This document shows positions 11,923-21,609 of a stretch of 64,000 nt of DNA, in pieces. Source of the stretch: Labyrinthula sp. Ha. Lineage: Eukaryota; Sar; Bigyra; Labyrinthulida; Labyrinthulaceae. The stretch is from contig JAALGZ010000008.1 of assembly GCA_015227615.1 (NCBI GenBank), forward strand, positions 186,001 through 250,000, given 5' to 3'. A program made the position numbers and the translations under genes. The notes under the pieces were generated by a model, which saw only the letters and a program-made list of their open reading frames with translations, did no database searches and was not told where the DNA came from. Positions within the stretch are counted from its first letter, which is position 1. The number at the start of each line of letters is the position of its first letter.

Positions 11923-12954
11923 TTATTTATCAGATAATTGTTTTAGATTAAGGTTTCGGGGTCTTTGAAAAGGCTCATCTTTAGTTTTGGTATAATAAGG
12001 CATCTTAGCTAGCATCAGAACCATCTAATAACTTTTCATACACTAATATTCTCGTTTTATTGGTCTGAAGATGCAAGTACTTGTACTGTTATAAATTATA
12101 GAAATGCTTCGGGATGAACAAAAAACATTTTTTCTTAGACTAAAAATTGCAAAATAGCTTCTTTTTTTCTTATTTTAGCATGGGGTCTTAAATCATTCTA
12201 CACATTAACAATGTTATCTTTAACCTGGATTTTGAGCATTAAGGATGTTTGTCTAATGACTTACACGTTTGATATCAAGTTAGTATCAACTCTTTCCTTT
12301 AGAGCGGCTAACAAACTATACAAAAAAGACTTCAATATTTTATTTTGGATAAATTTTTATTACCAAGTTTCATTTGATAAATTTTAAAATACAAAATCTA
12401 CATCGTGACTTCTATTTATCCTTTGCTATAATATGTAGAAACGTATCATTATTAAAATACTTTGTCATTAGATGTACCTTCTGAAATTATCTTCGGATCT
12501 CAGCAAAGTTCATAGAAAAATTTTGTACGACTGAATAAGTTTAAAGAGCCTCCTTGAAATCTTAATTAAAAAATGAGAACTTACAAATTAGCTCATTAGA
12601 AAGGGGTTAAATGGGGAAAATTTCCTAATTCAGATTGAACTATGGATATCCTATTAATGGGATAATGATATTATAAATACATTGCCCTATGATTAAAGCT
12701 CTTTCATTATTATACAATCATATCAATCTCTTTATCATTTATCCATAATTTCGATAAATAAAACAATTAAGTGGTATAAGAAGGGGAAACAGTTCTTAAT
12801 AACTTGAACAAGAAATCTGTGGCTAGAATGTTTTGAGTTCGGAGTCAGATACTCCTCGCAATGTCATTTGTCATATCGATTACCAAAATATTATATTATG
12901 ATACTTCGTCTGAATAATCGATGAGGAGAATAATAATTTCCCATAGACAACACA

Positions 12955-12987
12955 CAGAGAGAGAGAGATGCGCGCGCGGGGGGGGGG
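12955..12987 (+). repeat. Compound microsatellite (GA)n-(GC)n-G10
   Basis: A GA repeat passes through ATG into four GC/CG units and then ten G. Alternating GC and a G run are both exceptional for this AT-rich region. Confidence 0.9.
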
Positions 12988-13063
12988 TGACAACAAAGTG
13001 AAGTGCACTAGAAGATACGATATAAATATTAAAAGTTAAGAAAACCCTGAAATGCGAAGTATT

Positions 13064-13129
13064 CTCATCCTAGCGCAGCGGGGAACCTTTCGGGCTCCCA
13101 ACTAGGCCCTCGATGAATATGAGGATGAG
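13064..13129. ncRNA. Compact structured element, possibly a Pol III RNA or tRNA-derived relic
   Basis: A GC-richer island is closed by a perfect 8-bp inverted repeat, CTCATCCT (13064-13071) with AGGATGAG (13122-13129). Inside, 13081-13099 forms a 7-bp stem; read on the minus strand it is GGGAGCC-CGAAA-GGTTCCC with one G-U pair. On the plus strand the unit is followed directly by nine T, like a Pol III terminator, and TAGCGCAGCGGGG resembles a tRNA A box. The D, anticodon and T arms of a real tRNA do not fold and no clean B box is present. Strand and identity are therefore open: tRNA-derived relic, small ncRNA, or the structured end of a transposable element. Confidence 0.35.
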
Positions 13130-13369
13130 TTTTTTTTTCATAGCTTGAATACAGAAAAATTATAATATGCATAGAAAATAATAAATACATATTTGAACTA
13201 ACTTAGTTACGAGCTTAGGACAATTGATTTTGAATACTGAAATTGACAAGATTTTTATAAGATTAAAATTTGAACTTAAATGGCTTAAGGATAATAGAAA
13301 ACATTCTAGCTCTATGTTAATAATTGTTATTTCGTTTCTTATTTTTCCATAAATAAAATTTCAAGGCTT

Positions 13370-13605
13370 GCATTTTTGCTGTTTGTGGGTTCCCTTTTGT
13401 TTTTTTCGATTTCTAATTCACATTTGCTTTCTTATTTCCTATTTTCCTCTTTTTCCTGTTTCCTATTTCCCTCATGTTTTTCATAATTCGCATTTCCTTT
13501 TTGGCTTTCTTTCGTGCTTTCCAGTTATATTTTTCATGTTTCCTGTTTCATGTTTCCCTTTTTTTTTCCTATTTCAATTTTGTTGTCTTGTTTTTTCAAA
13601 AAAAA
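13370..13605 (+). repeat. Degenerate pyrimidine-rich tract
   Basis: About 235 bp almost purely of T and C on the plus strand, built from imperfect TTTCC, TTTCCTGTTTCC and TTTCATG units. A frame through it reads as F/P/S/C low-complexity peptide and is not considered a gene. Such a tract can form triplex DNA or act as a poly-pyrimidine region. Confidence 0.75.
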
Positions 13606-16469
13606 TGTGAGCAATTAAAAATTTGACCAATGAGATTTAGGAGTATTTGACTCCTGAATCAAAAAATCTTCTTCCAGAAATGTGCAACCCTTAGAACTGG
13701 GTACAACTAGATGCAATCTTATAGTAGCAGAATTAGGCTACTTTCACTAATATTAACTCATTTTAATTTGGATTCGCTTCACTCTTCCAGTAGCTGAATT
13801 TCATAAACGTAAGTTATCAATTATTAGTGCTCAACGACTTGGTTCATATGATTTTGTCCCTAGGACAGTGGTTAGTATATCTCCCATGGATAAATGTTAA
13901 TTCTTTTCAAGTTACTCGGTTGTTATGAGCTTTATCAAAATCCTGTAACTAGAGTTCAGCTTATTCAGTATTCAAGATCTTGAAAACGATACCTTATTCA
14001 ATATCTGTTAATTATAACTTGGTTGCGAGTCAAATTTTCATCAGAAAGCATTTACTACCTGTATGTGTATATATTTATAGATTTAGATACCTTGTGCCAA
14101 AATAATTTTGTTTGATATTGATTTTTTTCAAGTTTTCTCGTATGTTGCAGTTGTAATTTTATCCCTATTTACAGACTTCTTGCCATGATATATATGACGT
14201 TCTGCAACATTTACAGGCGATTTGTTTCTTAAATAATTCTATTGACTATTACCTTTTAGCCTATAACCCAACCGGCAACAAGATGCACAATCTTCAAAGT
14301 CTTCGGATATATATAAATGTCAGGATCAGAAAATATGCTTCTTCTTAATGTAATGGTGCTTTCACTGGATGGAAATTTTGTGACCTTGATGTCATGGATG
14401 TAATATTCAGATATGCTTTTATTGTTGATGTTTATTTAGTTGTGAACATACCATAAAATATTTTAGTTGACATTGTACAAAGATGCGTCACAGGTTCATA
14501 TGCTGTGAACCACCTCAGAAGTAAGTACAAAGCCTTTTCGTTTAACAACCGAAACTTGGTTCCATTTAATTATGTGCGCAAAGTTTAGATGTTTCGATAA
14601 CATTACTGAGTAGTAAACCATGTGATCAACACAGGAATGTCCTTCATAAGTAAACTTTACTTGGGTTCCATTTTGCTACTACTACCAAAAAATATATATC
14701 GGGGACGGCAATTGCGCGTCTAAGTTTAATCGGTAATAGAAATCCGCGTTTGATAAAGAAATTTGCTTGTGCTAAATTGAGCCAAATATAGAAAGAATCA
14801 TATTGACAGCTGAGTAATTTGGAGATGTTTCTTGAGAAAATTTTCAAGATTTAAATTATGAATGAACAATGATTCTAAAGAAACGAAATTTCCAATCCAT
14901 GGAAAACTTAGCTTAAGAGGAGGTACCGAATAATAATTCTTTAAGGGAGCATCCATGATTTGTGATACTGTGATAATCATGTAAGTCTCATGGAAATAGA
15001 ATTCAAAATTTTATGTTATTGATTCTAAAGCATCCTGCATTTAGCTCCTTCTCAACTAGTATGTAATTTTTAATAGATGAAGTTCCAAAACCTTGAACAT
15101 TGTGCAAAAATTGTTAACACAGAACATGTTAAAGACAAGTATATGGACAACGAAGACTCACCGTCCTTTGCATTCAAGTTATATACTAGATGTTAAATCT
15201 CTTGTAATCAAGGAATATGATTGCATTCAATATATTATAAGTGTCATCGTCGAACCTGTATTTTATTGCTATCTATTTGCTAGGATATCTGCAACAGCTT
15301 TTATTTTATTTATAACCGAATAAGTTTAATATTCCTTAACCCAAAATCTAAAGTTCCTCGAAAGAAATGGTTAATTGTAAGGTTCTGTAATCCCCGCAAA
15401 ACATAAATATTAACATTGGGGAGCGGATTATCTATGCAGGGTTCTTAGCTAAAAATTGTTATTCACTTGAAAATACCTAATGAGTCATTTACGTATTAAA
15501 CAACGATAATCGTGAAAATTAAAAGAAAGTAGGTAATGACCTAATTAGTATTCCTTTACTGTTTTCTAACTTTTATTTCTCCCTAAATAAATGAGGATAA
15601 TATGGGCACTTGTCTCATAAGAATAGAAGACATGTTGCATCAATGATGGCAACACTGAGCTGAAAAAACTAGAACAACTGAAAAAAAATGAGACTGTTTG
15701 TAGGCTATGTAGATCTTTTCCTGTTTTCATTTTTACGAATACGGACTTTGCAATCCATTATTATTCGAATGATTGCGTTGATTTGAGTACTCCGATCAAT
15801 GGAATCACGCGTACTAATTCTCGGCAACTACGCTACCTGCATCTAGACTGAGTCAATAGCAAGAGTCAAAACTCATCGAGATAAGTTGAGCTCTAGATGG
15901 TAAATAGCAACTGGGTCAAGTCTCTGCGACATATATGTTGGAAGAATATGTATATACTATGCCATACCCCAACGAGCAGAACTCTTCCTGACATTGGTTA
16001 ATTTATAGGCATAGCTGGTGATATTCATGGTCCCTACACTAAATGGCTCAACAGATTTAAGTAGCTGCACCCAATAATGTACAAAAGTATCGGACATTTT
16101 CAATGGTACTTACCATGTAAGTTTAGGAAATTTAGTTCTCAACATGGAAGGAAGCTCATGATTTCATTTTTTTTGGGGGGGGCATTTCGGAGTTTGCTAA
16201 CCCTTCGGTCTTAGCAGGAGGATATAATTGACCCAAAGCCATTTCTTGCGTCGTGTGTCCCGATTTTCAAGTAAAAATTAAATCTATTGCTGAGCTAGCT
16301 TCATAGGCCGAATTAATTTCTACTCACTCTAGCTCAGCATCTTCAAGCACAAATGAAATGCAGTGCTTTTGTAAACAAATCCCCTCTCACAGTCCTAAAG
16401 AAAGCATTTTTTAATACTACTCATTTTCTGACTAGAGGCACTTTAGATGCGAAGCAGACTACTCTAACA
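13606..16469. other. Gene-poor AT-rich stretch
   Basis: No supported gene. Short minus-strand frames at 14644-14980 and a plus-strand frame at 15093-15323 show no recognisable motif. A T8-G8 homopolymer junction lies at 16167-16182. Confidence 0.45.
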
Positions 16470-16500
16470 CGAAGCTCACCTTGTTAAGCAGTGAGCTTCG
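16470..16500. repeat. Perfect 10-bp hairpin downstream of the thioredoxin gene
   Basis: CGAAGCTCAC (16470-16479) and its exact complement GTGAGCTTCG (16491-16500) enclose an 11-nt loop. It lies about 140 bp past the stop of the minus-strand thioredoxin gene, so it may sit in that gene's 3' UTR or mark its 3' end. Function is inferred from position only. Confidence 0.7.
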
Positions 16501-16637
16501 ATAACTTAAGAGCAACTGCATCAACCTAGAAAGGTGAGTTAAAAAAAATGATCAGTATATTAAGAAAATGAAACTTACCCATCTAATAAATAGATGAGAG
16601 TCTCTTGAATAATCGAAACGAGCAGTAGTAGTAGCTC

Positions 16638-17180
16638 TTAGTTAACCTTCTTATCTTCTAGTTTAACATTTTCTGAAATGAACTTGGAAAGTTCTGTAAC
16701 CTTCCACCCGACCATACTAAATATTTCTTTGCCATCAACGTCCAAACCTTTGAACGTTGGATATCCCTTAACTCCTAATTTAGTTGCAACATCTTTTCCA
16801 ACATCTCCATCACACTTTGCAAACACCAGATTTGACTTCGAAGAAATTCGTCCTTTATCATCTGGAGCCTCCATGTAAGCCCTAGCAATATTATCATAGA
16901 GGGGAGCCGCTCTTCTACAAGGATTACACCAAGTTGCGTATACATCGACAATTACGTACTGCTTTACACCTGATGCCTTTTCCTTCTTTTTCAATTTCGC
17001 AAGAGCATCATCCAACTGCTTCATAGAGGTAATGGAAAGTATTGGAGATCCTGGAATTTCAGGAAAGGGTTGAGAAAGTTGATAAATTTGGAAGAAAAAG
17101 ACGCAAAGAAGAAATATATAATGTCCATAGTTTGAAAAGAACTCCAAAGCGATTACTCCATATTCCTGAAGATTATCCAT
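16638..17180 (-). CDS. Membrane-anchored thioredoxin-domain protein
   Basis: A 180-residue protein with a hydrophobic segment at about residues 18-33 (signal anchor) and then one thioredoxin fold. The redox site is WCNPC (Trp84, Cys85, Cys88), preceded by VIVDVYATW as in classical thioredoxins, and the cis-Pro site is GYPTF (Pro141). CNPC is a variant of the usual CGPC, and a loop of about 15 residues follows the active-site helix before the third strand. There is no KDEL-type ER retrieval tail; the C-terminus is EDKKVN. It probably acts as a membrane-tethered disulfide reductase or isomerase; TMX-like proteins are the nearest analogy. It is divergent with the SET gene across 128 bp. Confidence 0.92.
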   Translation of the reverse strand: MDNLQEYGVIALEFFSNYGHYIFLLCVFFFQIYQLSQPFPEIPGSPILSITSMKQLDDALAKLKKKEKASGVKQYVIVDVYATWCNPCRRAAPLYDNIARAYMEAPDDKGRISSKSNLVFAKCDGDVGKDVATKLGVKGYPTFKGLDVDGKEIFSMVGWKVTELSKFISENVKLEDKKVN

Positions 17181-17308
17181 CTCGACTGTGATTTAAACCA
17201 ATGAAATCCTATGAATAACTATATCCCACCAATAAAGCTAGATTCTTTGCACCAATAAGATCTTTGGATTTAGTATTATATCCAATGGATTTGCAGGAAT
17301 CTTGAAGC
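17181..17308. promoter_or_regulatory. Bidirectional promoter region with four CCAAT boxes
   Basis: The 128 bp between the divergent thioredoxin and SET start codons contain CCAAT at 17198, 17229, 17252 and 17282, all on the plus strand and about 23-31 bp apart. CCAAT boxes bind NF-Y-type complexes in many eukaryotes and are common in divergent promoters. No TATA element was evident. Confidence 0.55.
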
Positions 17309-18052
17309 ATGAAACAAAAGAAACTTGTTGTTAAGCAGTCAACAGTTAAAGAAGGTGGAAAGGGTTTGTTTGCAGATGAACTGATAGAAAAAGAAACTAT
17401 TTTTATTGAATATACTGGTAAGATACTTAATTTTGGACAAGCAAAAGAACTTGCAGATAGATCTTACTTAAAGGGAATATCTCTTTCAAAACACATAGAT
17501 GGGAATGTTCCTGAAGCATCAATAGCTAAATATATTAATGATAACATGAATTTAAAAAAAATAAATTGTAGATTTCTAAAAAGGTTTGGCAGAGTTTTTG
17601 TTCAGACGCTGCGAAATGTTGAAAAAGGTGAAGAACTTTTTCTATCTTATGGAAGAAGTTTTTGGCTATTTCAATCCAATCTGAAGTTTTTGAATCTTTC
17701 TGTTGCAGCTGGTAAGTTACATACAACGATGACTTTAAAGCCTCTTGATCTTGTTTCTGTGATATTTTCTGACTTGCAAAAACCTGTATTGCATCCCATC
17801 GGGGGAAAAGCTGTTCTTGTTGACGATGAAACTGCAGCAAACTGTGTCGTAAAAATTAATCCTTTTGTAAGAAATACATTTATGATATCTGTGATAAAGA
17901 ACATAAAGGCAGAGGAGCCTATTCTTATTTCAAAGAAAAGTTTGGAAGAGGGAAAGTTTGCTGAAAGTCTTCAATCTCTTTTAACAAAGAACAACATAGT
18001 TCTCAGTGCAATAGAACCTGGATTTTTTGCTTTCAAAGCAAGTGAAACATAG
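17309..18052 (+). CDS. SET-domain protein (putative lysine methyltransferase)
   Basis: A 247-residue protein with a compact SET domain at about residues 6-120. The opening GGKGLFADELIEKETIFIEY is the standard SET N-terminal core. AKYINDNMNLKKINC occupies the place of the RFINHS..PN motif, with Asp for His and a changed spacing. VFVQTLRNVEKGEELFLSYG carries the typical SET-C core (GEEL..sYG, Tyr114). The cofactor is S-adenosylmethionine and the target lysine is unknown. There is no pre-SET or post-SET cysteine cluster, so a histone-specific role is not indicated. The remaining 125 residues lack a recognised domain. The altered NHS motif may reduce or redirect activity. It is a single exon, divergent with thioredoxin and convergent with eS10. 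Confidence 0.88.
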   Translation: MKQKKLVVKQSTVKEGGKGLFADELIEKETIFIEYTGKILNFGQAKELADRSYLKGISLSKHIDGNVPEASIAKYINDNMNLKKINCRFLKRFGRVFVQTLRNVEKGEELFLSYGRSFWLFQSNLKFLNLSVAAGKLHTTMTLKPLDLVSVIFSDLQKPVLHPIGGKAVLVDDETAANCVVKINPFVRNTFMISVIKNIKAEEPILISKKSLEEGKFAESLQSLLTKNNIVLSAIEPGFFAFKASET

Positions 18053-18220
18053 CTTTTCTTAATACTCCCTTCGGAAGAGTATTTTCGCCTGCTTTACCTT
18101 CTTGTATACTTGTTAACATTTTCCTTTGTTCTTAATAGCTGAAACTCCACTTTTCTAAGCCTTTTCCTTCTTTAAACGAATAAAGCCCAAAAAGCAATAA
18201 AAGAAAGTGAAAGTTAGTGC

Positions 18221-18601
18221 TTAAAATCCACCACCACGTCCAAACCCTCTTCCTCCCTGGTACTCGTTATTAAATCCACGACCACCTGGTCTTCCTCCAG
18301 ACGGCATAGGTCTCTCCTGAACTTTGTGGGTGTTTGGCACGATTTCTTCAGGTAAGTGCAAGTAATCTCTTAGGTATTCTATACCTTCTTCTGTTAGGTA
18401 GTAATAACTCCACTGCCACGAAAATGTCTCTCGAACGAATCCACGAGACTTTAGGCTTTGCATAAGCTTTAATACATGAAGGTTTCTTACTTCAGTGATA
18501 GTTTCATGTTCTGGTTTTGAGAAATTCTTTTCTGCAACTAACACACCTTCCTTGAACAGTTCAGAGTATACTTTTAGTCTATCCTTCTTTGGCAACAACA
18601 T
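18221..18601 (-). CDS. RPS10: 40S ribosomal protein eS10
   Basis: A 126-residue protein with the full eS10 winged-helix core: MLLPKKDR at the start, [50 protein letters not shown] and [13 protein letters not shown]. The C-terminal tail is short and Gly/Arg-rich (RGFGRGGGF), an expected RGG-type tail. eS10 sits at the beak of the small subunit near the mRNA entry side. Length is between that of yeast (about 105) and animals (about 165). It is a single exon, lies 168 bp from the convergent SET gene, and is divergent from the ADP-ribosylglycohydrolase gene. Confidence 0.97.
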   Translation of the reverse strand: MLLPKKDRLKVYSELFKEGVLVAEKNFSKPEHETITEVRNLHVLKLMQSLKSRGFVRETFSWQWSYYYLTEEGIEYLRDYLHLPEEIVPNTHKVQERPMPSGGRPGGRGFNNEYQGGRGFGRGGGF

Positions 18602-18878
18602 TTTACTTTTTGCTCAAACCAACAAATTTCTTTCCTATATATGGCCTTTTCGTACATATATAAATAATTTGCCCAAAATATTACTAATGCTAATCCAATT
18701 TGACTTTTGCATTTGACGAATCTATTTATTTAACTTCTGCTTATTTTCTTAACTTGCACAAAAAATATTGTTAAAAATTCCCCCGAAGTTGCATCCGAAA
18801 CGACCGGACACCGGAAAATGATCGTTGGAAGAAAAGATTAAATCCGAATAAGAAAAGTTTATAGTAAAAGAATAAAAT
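18602..18878. promoter_or_regulatory. Divergent intergenic region, eS10 / ADP-ribosylglycohydrolase
   Basis: A 277-bp region holding both upstream regions. A locally GC-rich patch near 18798-18820 contains GACCGGACACCGGAAAATG, with two CCGGA cores. A similar patch (AACCGGAAGC) lies about 120 bp upstream of the membrane-protein gene at 28709. A single CCAAT occurs near 18694. No TATA box was identified. Confidence 0.35.
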
Positions 18879-20237
18879 ATGAGTTTGGAAAGAAGAGTTG
18901 AGGGTGCGTTATATGGACTTTTGATTGGAGATTGTTTCTCTATCCCAATGCACTGGTACTACGATCAGAAAAAATTAGAAGAAGCGTTTCCGAAGTTGGA
19001 TGAGATGGGAATCATTGCACCGCCGGCAAAGCATTTCCAAGGTGGGGTAAGCGGTTTTGACTACAGTGGAAAGACGGATATTTTGTTTGCAAACAAGAAA
19101 TATTATGGGAAAGATAGCGTTGAGCCAAATGTCCACTATCATAAGACTCTAAAAAAAGGGCAGAATACTCATAACATTTGCATCTCTAGACTCTTGATGA
19201 GGATGATGAAGCAAAAGTATGATCAAGCAGTGGCGAATGGGTGGAAGAGTGGTGATTTTATAGAAACTTACAACCCTTTGGAGTACATTGAGGCATTCGT
19301 CGAATATACAAAGACTGATCCAGAGAAATATAAAGATGACATTGCACAGTTAAGCGTATCGAATGATTTGTATCTTGACAGGTATGTTTTTTATTTTCCT
19401 TATTCATTAGATATGTTCGAAGATTTTTTGAGCAGTTGGACAAATACCCTCCCCATTTATGTGCCTATGATCAAAGAGATCAATGGTCAATAAGTGCTGT
19501 AGATGGCTTAACCATGTACTTTCCAATGATTCTAGCATACGTTCATGAACCTGAGGTCTACTTAGTTGCTAGAGCCATTGAAATGCAGAACTTGACACAT
19601 AAATCGTTGAGTACTTCAGCTGGATTTTGTCTCTTTGTTCCATTGGTTCAAAAGATTGTTCAACATGGGTAATTTTAATCTACGTTCTGAAATATATAGA
19701 GAGAGTCAAGACGATGATGAGTTGGAATGGTTTCAAAAGCTCTTAACTGAGGCAATGAAAACAAGCAGACCACCAGAGATAAGAGGAATAGACATGTTTA
19801 AAACTTATGCCCAAGGTCCTGATAACATTCCAAAAGATGAAAAATGGCAGCAACATATGGAACTGAAAAAGGAGATAACACTGCTCGAACATATAGATGG
19901 TCTTTTGGAAAGGGTTAAGAAAGAAAATTTAGCAGATGGAGATGTTATTGGGGTTGATATAGCAACGGCCTGTTATACTGAACTAAGCACCATGATTGTA
20001 TGCTATGTTTTGCGAAAGTATGCCCACGAAGGATTTAGTAAGTGCTTGCGTGTAAATGCTAAATTTGGTGGTCATACAACTGGAAGAGGTCATTTACTTG
20101 GAGTTATCTTGGGAGCGATCTATGGAGTTGGAGGGGAAAAAGGGGTACCAGAAGGATGGATTAATGATCTTGCCGCTCCTGCTCAAGTTAAGACTGAAAT
20201 TGATGGTGTAGTTGAAATAGCCAAGAATAGACTCTAA
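18879..20237 (+). CDS. ADP-ribosylglycohydrolase-family protein, three exons
   Basis: Exons 18879-19381, 19411-19668 and 19700-20237 give 432 residues; the introns are 29 and 31 nt (GTATGT...TTAG and GTAATT...ATAG) and restore a conserved reading across both junctions. The N-terminus GALYGLLIGDCFSIPMHWYY is typical of the ADP-ribosylglycohydrolase (DraG/ARH) fold, in the subgroup carrying an MHWYYD-type motif. Near residue 377 the usual metal-binding GGD... motif reads GGHTTGRGHLLGVILGAIYG, so the first Asp is His. The family removes ADP-ribose through two Mg ions bound by acidic residues; with this Asp lost, activity may be altered or absent. The downstream LLGVILGAIYG helix is conserved, so the fold is probably maintained. 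It is probably cytosolic, without signal or membrane segments. It is convergent with the RWD-like gene, only 28 bp apart. Confidence 0.85.
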
Positions 20238-20265
20238 TTTCAAAATAATTATTTATTGAAATTAA

Positions 20266-21609
20266 TCACCCCAAACCTAGAAATTCAACCGCTTCCCGCT
20301 CTTCCCTTTTTCGTTGCTCATCTTTTTGGTATCGTTTTTGTAGATCTAATCCCTTTGGCCATCCAGGAGCCCAAACAATTCGACCATTTAGAACACAATC
20401 TGTTGTTGGACAAATTTTCCCCTCAAGTTTTGAGTCCCAAGGAGGAGATCGAATATATTCATCAAGCTCTTTTCTAAAGTACCAACACCCGCATATTGAA
20501 AGAACAAGATCACTTTCCTTACTGTCAAAAATATACTTCTTCCAAACCGGAGATTTTGCACTTTGAAAATTGTTAAAAATAGAAATTGCTTTCCCTAAAA
20601 GAACAGTCAAGACGCGTAAGTTTTCAGTAGCTTCAACTTTGGCAGGTTGCTTTGAAGACTTAGCTTTTTGAACCTCTTTTTTTGAAACGAACTTTAGTTG
20701 GTTCTGATAATATCTCCTTTCTTTTTTATTTTCTGCTTCGTTCACCTTCTCTTCTATGTCTCTTGTTACTTTCAAAATCTTTGTATCGTGTTTAAGACCT
20801 TCCACATATTTTTTCGTGAAGATAATTTCTTCATCATGTGGAATTTCAATATTTGCATGTTTTCCCAAGTTGTCTGTCATTTTTCTCGCTTCATCTTCCA
20901 ATACATTCTTATAATGCCTCAACACATTTTCAGCTAAACTTCCACTTAACTTAACTTTGATTTTTCCTTTTGGGTATTCAATACTAATAATAAATTCAAC
21001 TAAGAAAGTAATTTTATTAGCTGATATATTTAGTTCTATTTTTCCGTTTATGTCTGTGCTTTTAACGGACAGATTAATTTCTGGTTCCGTCTTAATCAAT
21101 TTTGTCTTCCATTGGTTTAGCTCACTTTTACATAGAAAAAGTTTATTATATAAAATTTGATTGTAAAAGAATAGAATAATAGCTAACAGTGGCGAAAAAT
21201 ATGTTTCGTTGGAAGCTTTTAGCCTCAGTTCGCCAGAAGAGAAAACTTCAACCTTTTGGGAAGCAGCAAGAGTTCTTCTTTCAATGCTTGAAGGTTTGGA
21301 ACTTAAAGATTTTACATAAGAATAAGCAATATCGGATATTTTTTTTCTAAATTTCTCTGGCAAATATTGACTTTTAACTTCTATGTGAATGCAAGAAGCG
21401 GTGTCTCTTGTGCTTTGTTTCCTATCAAGATATGAAATGTACAGATTAAACGACCGGAATTTATTTTTATGAGAGAATGCTACGAAATCATACTGCTTTA
21501 AAGAACTTGAGTTCAAGGAAAGTAAATTTAACTTGAGAGTTGGCTGATGTGACAGTGCTTTACAAATATCTGAAATATATTCTTCGCACAGTTTGCTCTG
21601 ACTTGACAT
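20266..21609 (-). CDS. RWD-like protein with C-terminal degenerate zinc-finger-like domain
   Basis: A 447-residue single-exon protein. Residues about 175-260 look like an RWD domain (a hydrophobic strand, ISIEYPKGKIKVKLSG around the YP signature, then a helix with EARKMTDNLGKHANI). Residues 265-325 are highly charged and probably coiled coil. The C-terminus (about 368-447) has a conserved-looking compact domain, CGCWYFRKELDEYIRSPPW, then C400 and C405, RIVWAPGWP and a basic-acidic helix ending EFLGLG. This resembles RING-like ends of RWD proteins (C.h.yH..CLd.y...PPf...CP.C), but most zinc ligands are missing. RWD domains usually mediate binding in GCN2, E3 ligases or SUMO factors. The specific identity is unknown. 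Confidence 0.6.
   Translation of the reverse strand: MSSQSKLCEEYISDICKALSHQPTLKLNLLSLNSSSLKQYDFVAFSHKNKFRSFNLYISYLDRKQSTRDTASCIHIEVKSQYLPEKFRKKISDIAYSYVKSLSSKPSSIERRTLAASQKVEVFSSGELRLKASNETYFSPLLAIILFFYNQILYNKLFLCKSELNQWKTKLIKTEPEINLSVKSTDINGKIELNISANKITFLVEFIISIEYPKGKIKVKLSGSLAENVLRHYKNVLEDEARKMTDNLGKHANIEIPHDEEIIFTKKYVEGLKHDTKILKVTRDIEEKVNEAENKKERRYYQNQLKFVSKKEVQKAKSSKQPAKVEATENLRVLTVLLGKAISIFNNFQSAKSPVWKKYIFDSKESDLVLSICGCWYFRKELDEYIRSPPWDSKLEGKICPTTDCVLNGRIVWAPGWPKGLDLQKRYQKDEQRKREEREAVEFLGLG

Larger units (their letters stand above)
7635..13063. other. Gene desert with simple repeats
   Basis: About 5.4 kb with no supported gene. It holds a run of 12 C at 8344-8355, an AT dinucleotide run at 11903-11922, and a compound microsatellite at 12955-12987 (GA repeat, then GC repeat, then 10 G). 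A minus-strand frame at 9245-9463 is listed separately with low confidence. Confidence 0.5.

Noticed and set aside
15093-15323. A 76-codon plus-strand frame.
   Set aside because: No recognisable features; length is expected by chance in several kilobases of non-coding DNA.
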